NCBI GenBank assembly: GCA_963971405.1
Contig: OZ020485.1
Location: forward strand, 50,589,469 to 50,653,468
Origin: Psococerastis gibbosa
Lineage: Eukaryota > Arthropoda > Insecta > Psocodea > Psocidae
Direction: 5' to 3'
Length of the DNA: 64,000 nucleotides
The position numbers and the translations under genes are program-made. Below, in pieces: positions 10,916 to 21,517 of this stretch; within the stretch, counting starts at the first letter, position 1, and the number at the start of each line of letters is the position of its first letter. The notes below the pieces were generated by a model. That model worked only from the letters and a program-made list of their open reading frames with translations, did no database searches and had not been told where the DNA came from.

Positions 10916-11389
10916 CTTAACTTAATAGAGCAGAACAACACTACACTATTAAAAAAACTAATACTTATGAAAAATGAATACGCTACACAGAACAAAATCT
11001 GAATAATAATAATAAACAAGGAATAAAATCAAAATGGCGTTCGATTCGAGATTTCGACTTTCGAGAATCGCCAGAAATCAGAAGTGGGAAATTTAAGAAG
11101 AATGGGGTCACCAATTGTAATGTGAAAGTTTTACAACTCATTTAAGAAATCTTTGGCACAACAGAAGTTTGAGTTGCGCAAACATCTTATATATTGAATG
11201 TAGAGGGGAAAATGTTGAAATATAAATCTAGATGGTAACTTTGAAAGATACAAAGGTTATTTTTTTCGTACTTCCAAAAAAATTGAAAATGCATGAGAAT
11301 TCGGAGTTTTTGTACAATCCATCATGAGATCATGAGCTGCTCAGAAAATCATGAGATCTCATGTAATTGCATGAGGTCTGGTAACACTG

Positions 11390-11745
11390 GACGGGAGTGG
11401 TCACCGCGACAACGCCGTTCACCAAATCCCTCAACCTCAAACTGCTGGTACCACGAAACATTCGGAAACAAGGCAGGCAAATGCACACCACAATGCGAGT
11501 TCAAGTCAACAAACTAATTGCGTCACTTGACTCGGTGGCGGATAGTGACGCCCCCAATTTGGCCGCCAGCAACCGCTCCAGTCATTGCCTCATGCTTCAT
11601 GATCGCTGCACCCACTCAAGTTCCTTGATCGACACTGTGGCCGCAATCAGCAATCATACGGCAACAGACGACCCCATACTTACATACGGTTCAAAGTCGC
11701 TATCCATAGACTTGGGTCTACGTAGAGAATTTCTTAGCCTAGATG
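11390..11745 (+). pseudogene. Ty3/gypsy gag-protease relic, right part
   Basis: After the hAT end the sequence encodes CWYHETFGNKAGKCTPQC, a gag zinc-knuckle closely paralleling [19 protein letters not shown] of the intact gypsy element at 48-52 kb. Further on, in another frame, LTYGSKSLSIDLGLRREF parallels the segment after that element's protease active site. Frames are broken. This is an old relative of the 47.8-kb element, split by the hAT at 8546-11389. Confidence 0.7.
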
Positions 11746-12037
11746 TTCCAGCTTCAAAATTTTACTTAAAACGGAAATTCTAAAAACTATAACTTACGAC
11801 AAAATGGGTCACATAAAAAATAGCTTGAAATATGAAATTGAATTATAGGCCATTTCTCTTATCCTACTTCTACTGTAAATTATTTACATAAGACGATTGA
11901 CAGTATTTCACTGCGGCTACTGGCAGGAACAGAATTTAGGCTTTAACCTTACTTTATTTTCAAAACATTTGACTAAACACACACTGTATAGGTAGGCATT
12001 AGGCAATGCCTGTAACCACCCGCTTACTCGATTTATT

Positions 12038-13690
12038 ATGTTTGTAAACACGGTTTACAAGTTAGAACTAGTGACAGAACGTGGAATACTGACAAAATAT
12101 GGCACTTCTCACTGCGACCGCCTCGATCAGGCTGCAGCTCCTCAAACGCCCAATCCACCGTCTTCTCATCAACTTGCGCCCTCGGCGTCCACATCATCTC
12201 TATCCAGCAGCAGTAGGCCTACACCATGTGAAATACAAATTTTGCCTGATGATGGTTGCGATGGTGACAGTAATCGTTCTGGGCAACGCAAACGGATATT
12301 GTCACATATATACAAAAAAACCGTTAACTGCAAGCAGTTCGAAAAAAAATTGCAGAATTGATTTTTAATATGGTTATCTCAGGCTCAGGCCTTTTCTTTG
12401 TCGAGGACAAGGGTTTCATTGCTCTGTTAGAATATCTTGAGCCAAATTACGACATGCCGAGTAGGCAAGTTTTATCAAAAACAATCCTGGACCCCCAGTA
12501 TAATGCCGCCATTTCAAAGGTTAGAACCATTTTGGACCATGCTACTCATGTTACTATAACATCCGACGGATGGACTTCGAGGACCACGACGTCCTACATA
12601 GCTGTAACAGCTCATTTCATCAACGCTGATTTCCAGCTTCAATCAGCCCTGATAGGCTGCTTTGAATGCGCTGGAAGGCATACCATGGAGAACTTAAAAG
12701 AACATCATGTAGCCGTGACTGAGACGTGGGGTTTGTTTAGAAAAGGAGTGACTTGTGTGACCGACAGCGCTGCAAACATAAAAGTGGCTGTGACACTAAT
12801 ACCAATAATAATTGCATAGCGCATACAATAAATTTGATCGTGAGAAAAGGGTTAGCCCTCGATGAAGTTGAGGTTAAAAAAAATTGTGGAGTATTTTCAT
12901 CGGGATCAATAGGGACAAAAACACTCAACGATACTCAGAGCTCTTTCCAACCCGGAAAACCAGTGCTGAAGCTCATGATGGACGTCACAACCAGGTGGAA
13001 CAGCACACTGGACATGTGTCGGCGGTTGACAAAGGAGGAATGTGAAATCCTCCCAGGACTAGTTCAGGTCTTTGAGTCCTTGAAGAGATAACAGTGGAGT
13101 TTTCGTCACAGCAAAAAGTCACTATTTCAAACATTTTGGCGGCAAGGCAACTCAGAGAGTTCCTGCAGAACGTAAAGGCTGAGTCAACAGCCCCACTTCA
13201 AAAGCAATTTGTGGATGTCATAATGGCCGAGGTCAATTCCAGATTTAAGAGCTGTGAAAGCAATCCGATTCTAACGAAGGCAGCATTATTGGATCCTGAT
13301 TCAAGAGACTCGCTTTCCATGACCCTACTTCTTACGCGAATGCTAAGGCGATGTTGGGCAAGGCCGCAATGCTGAGCCTCAGACGCAGCAGGAAGCTTCA
13401 CAACCTGCACCCACTTCTTCAAATCACAAGACCCCAACCTCCAGTATTTGGACAAAATTTGATAATCTGCGGGATGCAGATGCACCTACACCTGTTACAG
13501 CTAGTGCCACAATAATTTTGAGGCAGTATTTGGAAGAGCCGCTGCTAGCATGCTGCATGGTTAACTCACTAGCCAGCCTAGCAAGTGATGTTGTCGAAAA
13601 GTGCATCAGCAAGCACCATGCACGATTAAAAACTTATGGATTAGAAATTATTTCATTTAAAAATACGACCACAGAAGGTGGCATGTCACG
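12038..13690 (+). pseudogene. hAT (ZBED1-like) transposase relic 1
   Basis: A serine/proline-rich N-terminal segment (12038-12361) is followed by SGLFFVEDKGF, ITSDGWTSRTTTSYIAVTAHF, CVTDSAANIK and, in another frame, NNNCIAHTINLIVRKGL and VTTRWNSTLDMCRRL. This is the standard order of ZBED1-like hAT proteins: DGW block, D-AAN block, H-x-NL block, RWNS block. At least three frame changes (about 12360, 12800, 13090) and stops make it inactive. The C-terminal ERxFS dimerisation motif was not found. The same family as 14556-16253, but not a simple duplicate. Confidence 0.8.
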
Positions 13691-13753
13691 TCCGTGGACA
13701 GTCTCCCCTTAAAGAAACAGAAAAGGCTATTGTGATACAACGATACGTGATAC

Positions 13754-14460
13754 GTGCCTTATTCAAAATTTTACAAATTCAAGCCCTATTGGGTTCTGGC
13801 TTCGAACCATCGGGATAGGGAGACATGTCTGTGTATGATTCATGGTAATGCTGAGCTAATGATAAAAAAGGCTCACGTTCTGGGAATCTTGCATTCAAGA
13901 GGAATAAAAAGTACCGTCAAGCTATTAATCTGTGTCACCGAAGGTGAAAGGGAAGTGCACTACTTTCCAAAAGAACGAATTATTAACATCCGCTGATCCC
14001 ACCGAAATCAAAATTAGCCAATGGATAAATAAAAAAGTAGAGATACTGACTAGAGACAAGAATAAGAAAATTGTCCGTAAATGTGTGAAAGAAGAAGTTA
14101 CATTCAAAAATACGAATGAATTTATAACTCAATTGAAGAAATATGTAAAATTAACGTTGATGCCTCATATGGCTAATCAGAATCACCAATTTGAGGCAGT
14201 TACTAGAATTAAAGAAAACTTAGGGGAATCAGACGTCGTGATACAGTGTGATTTCTCGGAGAACTATAAGTGCAAATATTCCGAGGAAGTACAATCAGTC
14301 CATTTTGGAGGTTCCAGATCCCGAATTTCATTACATACTGCTGTAGTCTACACAAAGGATAGTTGCCTATCTTTTTGCAAATTATAGGATGGCATGCGTC
14401 ACAATCCTGCCGCGATTTCTTCAAGTAAAATACAAAGAATATTATGCAGTTTGTGTACAA
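13754..14460 (+). pseudogene. 'DFSENY' transposase-like protein, N-terminal and middle part
   Basis: Two overlapping frames encode KPYWVLASNHRDRETCLC (Cys-rich entry), then QWINKKVEI, a basic linker and the landmark VVIQCDFSENYKCKYSEEVQ followed by VHFGG and SFCKL (stop) DGMRHNPAAI. I recognise this block order from uncharacterised proteins repeated in arthropod genomes. The next block expected after RHNPAAI is WSDGPSS, and that block is present at 26140-26600 as a separate fragment. The acidic residue in DFSENY may be the first active-site residue of an RNase H-type fold (inference). Broken by a frame change near 13990 and a stop at about 14386. Confidence 0.6.
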
Positions 14461-14555
14461 GTATATTTTAATTAATTTCCTCCCAAAACAAGAGGTTATG
14501 GAACCAGCATACTACAAAAACAATGTTAAAATGTTTTTTTTGTTATTTTAGGCCT

Positions 14556-16253
14556 CGTCTGATGATCCCCAGCCTTCAACTACCTCCGGCATGTCATCAA
14601 GCGTAGCCCAGCCCTTGCCTATATCCAGCTCCTGTGTGCCGACTATTCTGGCAGCCAACATGGCAGCATCAGGAAAAATCACTGACTTTGTAAGGAGGCG
14701 AATGGGTGTAACGGAGAGAAAGAAGATAATGGCCAGCTTTCTCAAGCTCTTTTATTTAGACTTGCAGCCATTCTCCATTATTGAGGATCGTGGGTTTCGC
14801 GAGTTTGTTTGCGATCTGAATCCTTTGACATCCCCACCCGCAAAACTGTGTCCCAGTCACTGATGCCAGCTCTGTACGCTACATGCGTACAGAATACAAA
14901 AGAAGCCCTAGCAAAGGTAAACAATATTTGCCTCACGACTGATGCTTGGACATCAATAAATAATGACAGTTTCATTGCCGTCACAGGGCACTTTATTGAC
15001 GAATATTTTATGTTCAGGAAGGTACTCCTTCAATGTTCTATGACGACTGAGAGGCATACAGCTGAAAATTTAGCTAGTGATCTTAAAGGAGTTCTGGATG
15101 AGTGGGACCTTAATAATAAAGTGTCTTTGGTGGTGACGGATAATGCTGCCAACATAACGAGCGCCATTAGAGACAAATTAGGGCTCAGGCATTGGGGTAG
15201 TTATGGCCACACTATTAATTTAATTGTTAACGATGCATTAGAGAACAGTGTGGTGTCTTGTCTAATAATTCGAGTGAAAGGTTTAGTCAGCCTATTTAAA
15301 AGGAGTACTGTGGCAAAGAATAGGTTGACTGAGTGTCAAAAAAATTTGGGTATGGAGCCCAAAAAAGTTCTCCAGGACGTTGCAACCTGATGGAACTCGA
15401 CGTTTTATATGCTTGAAAGGTTTTTACACCTTGAACAAGCTATACGCTCGGTTGTAGGGTAGTTGGACGCCGACGTGGAGGCTTTGACCTCAACCGACTG
15501 GACTATCTTAAAAGATCTTATAAAGGTGCTATCACCATTTGAGGCAGCCACTAAATGCACAAGTGGCGATAAGAACATGACTGCCTCAATGGTTATACTG
15601 GTCACAGATAGCCTTACTGACGTGTGCTCTGCTCTCTCAAAAGAGACACTAGTGGAACCTGTACTCGTGGTACTCAACGATTTGCAGGTAGGCCAGCAAA
15701 CAAGACTAGGCCTTATAGAAAAGAGCCAAACTCTAAGCTGCGCGACTTTTCTTGATCCTCGGCTAAAATGGTAGGCCTTTAAATCTACAACGGCCGCAGA
15801 TGCTGTAAAAGCCCTTATTATTTCGATGGTCGCAGCAGAGGTTACCAAAACACTCAGGCCTAGAGAAAGGGAAGGGTCAAACTCCGAAGTTAGCAAGCCC
15901 CCACAAACTGAAAAAGAGAAGGAAAAAGGACTGTCACTTTTTCATTTTTTTCATCATATAGTTCCCATGGAGGTTAATACCAACAAAGGTACCTCCAGAT
16001 CAAGGGCCATTGTGGAGGTCAATAGGTACTTGATGAGGACGAGTATTTACCCTTGACAAGTGACCCCAGCGCGTGGTGGCGCGATAATTGGCGGAATTAC
16101 CCCAACCTGAGCAAAATTGTGCGCTCAAAATTTTGTTGTGTGGCGACGTCTGTCCCTTGCGAACGGCTATTTTCCAAAGCCAGTAACATTTTGAGTGAGC
16201 GGAGGACACGTCTGAAGAGCAATAAAGTGTCGCAATTGTTTTTTTTTTTTTAG
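14556..16253 (+). pseudogene. hAT (ZBED1-like) transposase relic 2
   Basis: It begins after a plausible acceptor (TTATTTTAG|GCCTCG) with a serine-rich leader and KITDFVRRRM. Then come LTTDAWTSINNDSFIAVTGHF, VVTDNAANITSAI, YGHTINLIVNDAL, VAT(stop)WNSTFYMLERF, a helical domain, TFLDPRLKW, and at the end, after a one-base shift near 16030, YLDEDEYLPL, WWRDNW and the dimerisation motif CERLFSKASNIL. All hAT domains are present in order, but stops at about 15388, 15460 and 15772 and at least one frameshift disable it. A T12 run then terminates the last frame. Confidence 0.85.
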
Positions 16254-16946
16254 CGAAAACCACATGTTTATGTAGGTTAAGTAGGCTTACAATTTTGTTA
16301 TTTTAAGATTTTCTTGATGCATATAGCCTATAGCTGTCTTTACCATTGTCAAGGGGTTTCTAAATGAATCAGCAGCCCTGGTGAAAAAATTCACCTGGAT
16401 GCCTTATACAATTGCAAGTCTTGGTCCATAAATACTAAAATTTACTGCTGTCAACTAATATAATGTGGGAATACCCCCCGCCCCCCCCCCCCTTCCACCA
16501 CATTGTATTTTTTAATTATTTTTTGTAATTAAATTAAGAATGCATTTTCGTATATAAACGTGGTATTTTCGATTGCAACCATCAGAGCAGCCGTATGTAG
16601 TTCTATAGCCGACCGTAGGTCATCAGGGTACAGTATAATATTATAGACCAGGGTGCCTCATGGTCAGATGTACAGAATACGGTATATTATTAAAATTGAG
16701 TTAGAAAAGTACAGAAAATTCAATAAAACTTAAATGCCATGTGCAAGGTTCTTTTCCAAAGCGATGAATAAGATTAATATTTTAGGGAGCGAAGAACGCG
16801 ACTCGAACACAAAATTTTTAAGTGAAAATTATGAATTAATGTAATGGTTTTCCGGTTTTGATCCTCGATCCACATTATTTTTGCATCTGTAATTTTTATC
16901 AAATTCTAAAAGATAGGTGGCAAAGCAAAGCTGCCGTTTAAAATAG
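16254..16946. other. Intergenic; C-rich tract
   Basis: No gene seen. Contains a near-continuous C tract at about 16478-16493, a common feature of TE junctions in this window. Confidence 0.4.
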
Positions 16947-17620
16947 GTGTTATTACTGATTCATACGAAGGGGGCATCATATCACTTAGGTTATTTTCCA
17001 GTCGATGGTAATAATATTTATGTAATTTTTGACGCTCCTCATTTACTTAAAGCCACACGAAATACCTTAATAGAGTATGACTTTACATATGACGGGAAGA
17101 AAACAGCTTCGTGGTCCCATGCCATAGATTTTTACGCTGCTGATCAGGGTTTACCTAGACTTGCACGGAAATTGACTGATAGATGTGTCATTCCGAATCG
17201 AATCCCTAGAATGAAGGTACTGCCTGCCACTCGTTTGTTCAGCTATTCTGGTTACGCTGGTATGCGTTGTAAGGCTGAAAAATTGTTAATAACTTCAAAC
17301 GCGAGGGATACAGCAGAATGTCTTTTATTTATGAAAAACTTATTCGATACTGTTAATGCTAAGTCAAACAGACCTGAAAGGGGCTGTCCATATAAAATCG
17401 CTTACAGTGCGAAAAGTTCCCACAATATGGAATGGCTAAAGGCAATTCGGATTTTTAGTTCACTGAAGGGAATGAACAGTAGTAGGTTGTTGGTTTATTT
17501 CAAAAAGATTAGAACTTTCTATCACATGGACTCTTCAGGGAAAACTAATGAAAATGCGGCTTACCAAACAGCTGAAAATTTCAAAGCTGTCCCAGAAGTC
17601 CTTGTGTTAATTTTTTTATG
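16947..17620 (+). pseudogene. P-element/THAP9-like transposase fragment
   Basis: An open frame of about 225 codons encodes GYFPVDGNNIYVIFDAPHLL and KATRNTL, the hallmark FDxPHLLKxxRN block of P-element and THAP9 transposases. Then follow FYAADQGLPRLARKLTDR, the MKVLPATRLFS block and GKTNENAAYQTAENF. The THAP DNA-binding domain and the N-terminal catalytic Asp are absent, as is the C-terminal part, so this is a middle fragment. It passes without a stop into the region overlapped by the Ulp1-like fragment at 17621. Confidence 0.82.
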
Positions 17621-17779
17621 TGCCCTGTCCCCCAGCAGAGGAACGGCAATGATTGCGGCCTTTTCAAGCTATATTTCATGGATTTAGTGTCTAAAAGGGT
17701 CCAAGACTCGTACTCCAAAAATCTTTCCGATTCCATTACAAGACATACATTGCCGAATGAGAAAACAGATAAAACATAG
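17621..17779 (+). pseudogene. Ulp1/SENP-like cysteine protease C-terminal fragment
   Basis: In the second frame, CPVPQQRNGNDCGLF is followed by about 35 residues (KLYFMDLVSKRV...) and a stop at 17777. VPQQxNGxDCGxF is the catalytic-Cys signature of Ulp1/SENP (C48) SUMO proteases, also carried by several large DNA transposons. His and Asp of the triad are not visible upstream, where the P-element frame lies, so only the last ~50 residues survive. It is probably a TE-borne protease scrap rather than a host gene. Confidence 0.6.
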
Positions 17780-17879
17780 AGAATTCGACAACAGTTCTTG
17801 ATTACTTATACCTTCATTAATGTTAAGTATAAACCCCAAAATGCTCCCACTTACTTAACAGTTTACATCCCATAGGAAA

Positions 17880-18950
17880 TTGGCATGTGTAAATGACGTC
17901 CTGTGGCACCTTACGGTTCAGGGAAATGCCCAACTACAAAGCGAAAGGCTTACGAGGGAAGTCGTGGACCTGCAACGCGCTTTTGCAGAAGTTAAGAAAG
18001 GCGCATCCGTAAGAGCTGCCGCTAAAGCTCATTCCATTCCGGAGAAGACTTTGCGGAATAGAATTAAAGATAATAAGTCTACGAAGGGAGCGTTGGGCCA
18101 ACCTCCTGTATTAAGTTGGGAAGAAGAAAGTAATCTAGTGCTTCATTTAAAGCGCCGTCAGAAGGTTGGACTCTCCCCAACAAGACTTTCACTGCGGCAA
18201 ACTGCATACAATTTGGCTGAAGAAATGGATATTCCGCTATCGACTACTCATTTTCGGGAAGAGAGTCGCACAGCAGGCATAGGATGGCTGCGTGCATTCA
18301 TTGGACGTCATCCGGATCTCTCAGTTCGAAAAGTACAGGGCGTCTCGAACGCTCGTGCTGAAGGACTGAACAGAGAGGAAGTGCCCGATTATTTTGCTCT
18401 CTTGCAAAAAACCCTAGCCAAGCATAAGCTGTTCGATAAGCCTTTCCAACATATATAACGGAGACGAAAGCGGCCTACAGTTAAACAATGCACCGCAATT
18501 CGTCATTGCCTAAAAAGGGAGTAGATCTGTCCAAGCTACGCAATCAGTAGAGCGTGGAGAGACCATTACTGTGGTTGCCTGCTGTAATGCTGAGGGAACA
18601 TTACTGCCACCATACATCATTTTCAAGGGCAAAAACAAACAGCAAATATGAGAAGAGAACATGCCCAAAAGCCCAATGGGACACACATATCTATGAATAA
18701 AAAATCAGCGTATATTAATAACAATTCGTGTATTTCTCACATGATTTACATAACAAATTATTTTGTATTAATGAGGTCCTCTTTCTAGATAGGCTAGAAA
18801 ACCATTTTATTCCGCGGAAATCATCGGGAGCTTGTCTCCTTGTTCTAGATAGCCATGGGTCCCACACTCAGTCCCCTGTTGTTCTTGAAAAGGCATTAGA
18901 AAATGATGTCCACTTTCTTGCAGAAGTCTTATGGGTAATGGACTGCGTTA
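17880..18950 (+). pseudogene. pogo/jerky-type (CENP-B HTH + DDE_1) transposase
   Basis: The first frame (to 18458) has a pipsqueak/HTH segment (VKKGASVRAAAKAHSIPEKT), then a CENP-B-type second HTH (GIGWLRAFIGRHPDLSVRK). A frameshift at about 18456 leads to YNGDESGLQLNNAP (first catalytic Asp, GDES), ETITVVACCNAEGTLLPPY and IFKGKN. After a further break come FIPRKSSGACLLVLDSHGSH (second Asp, LDSHGSH) and NDVHFLA. The block that normally follows (HxLQPLD) is missing here. A related C-terminal block is at 26890-27905. Several frame breaks make this copy inactive. Confidence 0.85.
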
Positions 18951-18991
18951 TCCAAAATCAATCGGCGGCTTCTTGAGAAATTAAAGGTGAA

Positions 18992-19330
18992 TTGTTTATG
19001 CGCATGTTTGGGGAAGCTGCAGGAGACTTCGGAGTTAGCAAAACGAGGTTTCGTTACCTTCTGACCAATGCACTTGGCCTATTTCTTCGAGACCAACTCT
19101 TAACTGACATGTCAGAAACGTACTTAACTTTAAGTTTCGATGAAACCACAAATAGCGCAAGTGCCAAAGAACTGCAGTATGTACTTACATTTTTCTCAGA
19201 AAAACAGCAGTACGTGAACACAAATGATCAGAAAGCGGATATTGTTACCAAAGATTTGCAGAAGACAAAGTTTTCTCAGTTGAGTATACATTTAAATGTA
19301 AACGTTAGATTGTTATTTTTTTAGCGCATA
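18992..19330 (+). pseudogene. hAT-like fragment with FDETTN motif
   Basis: An open frame of 110 codons encodes FGVSKTRFRYLLTNALGLF and LTLSFDETTNSASAKELQYV. The spacing of the SKTK/YL block and an SFDE block matches the segment ahead of the catalytic region in a hAT-derived protein group that lacks a BED finger. No other domain is seen, and the frame ends at 19322. Family assignment is tentative. Confidence 0.4.
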
Positions 19331-19456
19331 CTCGGGGGTGTGTTGAAGTTTTAATTAATTACCTTTTTCCAATAGTTCAAATATGCCGCGTCTTACTTTT
19401 ATGTTGGCTATAAGCCTATACTGTGTTTATGTTGCAAACTTGTGTCTTTGTGCTCT

Positions 19457-19464
19457 CTTGCAAG
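19457..19464 (+). repeat. 8-bp TSD (left) CTTGCAAG
   Basis: Exact copy at 21334-21341, flanking the element 19465-21333. The target is itself palindromic. Confidence 0.88.
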
Positions 19465-20269
19465 CAGGGCTGCCACATTCCGTGGTTTACCTCGGAATTC
19501 CGTGGGAAATAATTTTATTCCGAAAAATTTCCGGGGTCAACAATTTTTGAGGTTTTTCTGTGGGATTTTAGGGAAATTTGTTTTTATTTTATTTTTTAAG
19601 AATTTTGTCGAAGGACCATTGATTCTCTCGCAGTTTCATAAAATTTTCGCAAAAATTCAAAAAATATAAACACTATTTCCACCCCGAGCCCTACACCTCC
19701 ATATGATTTGCATGCTGAAGCAGGGGACCAATCGAAAGTCCACCATATTTTGGCCTAAAATTTTCGCGCCAAATGAAACTCAATAGTTATCTTATGGCAG
19801 TTATGACAGTTAATTGTTATTCTAGATTTCTGCATGTTTTTAAAAATTTACTAGCTTGAGTAGCTTCAGCTTTGTATAATGAATAAAACTTAGATGAACC
19901 TGAAATAAGATGCCGGGAATTTCATATCAGCCTATAAAAGTGTGAGGGTGAGAAAAAAGTCAAATCAAATGATTAAATCATGGGAGCCAATTGCATTATT
20001 TCCATCACAAACCTATTTCAAGAAAGGTTTGTAAGTTTATACATACATGCATTGGCGTAAATAGGGGGGTCCTGGGGGGGGAGGCTAAGCCCGCAGGCCC
20101 CCCCAGGATTTCTGGTGACAAAGACGTTATGGAGGCGAAAGGCATAGTATCCACAATAACGAAAGGGAAATTAATTCTTGATACTGGTATGCTTATTTTA
20201 CATGAAAGACATCATGAAAAAATCAACACATTGACTTATTTTCACAAACATATATTACTCAAAATGCTT

Positions 20270-20680
20270 AAGATCCCAATAGGCCTATTTCAGACCTATT
20301 TTTTCAAGCTTTTTCTTCGGGGGAGACCCCCGGGCCCCCTCAGTGGTAGGTTTATTTGTCGGTACAATCTGAACTGTACTGCTTGCAAAATTCGTAAAAC
20401 CTCACTAATTTGGACCTATATACATCAATTTTCCTTCTCCGGGGGAAACCCCCGGCCCCCCATTCTCCAGGGTTTAATATGCGTAAAACCTCACTAATTT
20501 GGGCCTATTTATCAATTTTTTCTACGGGGGAGACCCCCGGGCCCACCTATCACCAGGGTATAAAATGCGAAAAACCTCATTAATTTGGGCCCATTTATCA
20601 TTGTTTTTCTGCAGGGGAGACTGCTGCGCCCCCTTCTCCAGGGGATAAAATGTGTAAAACCTCACTAATTCAGGTTTACC
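20270..20680 (+). repeat. Tandem array, ~87-bp unit, about four copies
   Basis: The anchor GTAAAACCTCACTAATTTGG recurs (with changes) at about 20393, 20482, 20568 and 20653, spacing 89, 86 and 85 bp. Each unit contains a short GC-rich palindrome of the type GGGGGAGACCCCCGGGCCCC. Confidence 0.85.
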
Positions 20681-21113
20681 ACAACATTAATGGCTTGGAT
20701 TCACGGAGAACAGCTTAGATCTGATAATGACAACCCAAACAACCTAGCCCCCCCCCCCCCTCCAGTCTCCAGAAGGTTACGCAGCCCCCTATAATGCTTT
20801 TCTCAGCGCTCCAAGTATTTTTAATTGTCAACTGCCAATTTTGAATTTGCCACAATTAAAGGTACCTACTTATGGTATACGTGGGTGTAGCTTAGGAGCC
20901 TTAGACTATACTGCTCTAGCTTCGGAAAATTAGCAAGATTAAAAGATGAAAACTGGTGAAGTAGGCATGGTGACGTACAGCAGTCGATACTCTCAAAAAT
21001 AATAAAAATCCGCCTATGCTTAGCATACTACATGAAAACAAACTTTATATCCAGTTTAATTTGTAACATCCTTGGTGAATGAAAAAAAATCATATATAAG
21101 GCGCTTATTCGAC

Positions 21114-21224
21114 CAACGTCAATAGTGATAGTAAATGTGGTATTGACGTGGTAGCAGACATTAAGACAGTCTAAAAATGTCTGCTACCACGTCAATACTA
21201 CATTTACTATCACTATTGACGTTG
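21114..21224. repeat. Near-perfect hairpin, 49-bp arms, 13-base loop
   Basis: Arm 21114-21162 and arm 21176-21224 are reverse complements at 48 of 49 positions. The inner part is GACGTGGTAGCAGACATT, the same 18-mer that sits in the palindromic MITE family at 40942, 44824, 46745 and 54858. Confidence 0.9.
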
Positions 21225-21517
21225 ATGGAATATGCATCTAAAGGGGACCAACATTTAAAAAAAATTCCGGGGTATTCTGAGGAACTATTTAACAATTTCC
21301 GAGGAATACGGCAGAAGTCATTTGGCAGCCCTGCTTGCAAGATGGTTGAATAATACCACAATATATTTTAATTTAATTTACTCTGCTCGAGGATATTTTA
21401 TTTTTAACACAGGCAGTGACAGTAACAGAGACGGTACGTATCGCACATTGTAACATAACTTGCGAAGCATTGACAAACTGCCCGGATGCAATGCAATACA
21501 TACAATAGCAAGTGGCA

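Larger units (their letters stand above)
8546..11389 (-). mobile_element. hAT transposon, internally deleted, 8-bp TSD GACGGGAG
   Basis: Ends are CAGTGTTGCCAAAC (left) and, reverse-complemented, CAGTGTTACCAGAC (right), short imperfect TIRs typical of hAT. The exact duplication GACGGGAG lies at 8538-8545 and 11390-11397. Near both ends the motif CATGAGAT recurs several times (about 8573-8615 and 11288-11375), plausible transposase-binding repeats. It carries a minus-strand transposase pseudogene (9336-10915) and a nested palindromic element (8763-9194). It was inserted into a gypsy gag relic. Confidence 0.93.
19465..21333. mobile_element. Non-autonomous hAT-type element (CAGGGCTGCCA ends)
   Basis: Left end CAGGGCTGCCACATTCCGTGG; right end, reverse-complemented, CAGGGCTGCCAAATGACTTC. 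The 8-bp duplication CTTGCAAG flanks it exactly. No transposase is present. The interior carries an ~87-bp tandem array (20270-20680) and a near-perfect hairpin (21114-21224). Subterminal text such as ATTCCGTGGGAAATAATT recurs in the composite elements at 42020-43063 and 54035-55470, so this family contributed to them. Confidence 0.88.

Noticed and set aside
19991-20497. 168-codon frame as a protein gene
   Set aside because: It runs through the tandem repeat array of a non-autonomous hAT-type element; composition is repeat-derived.
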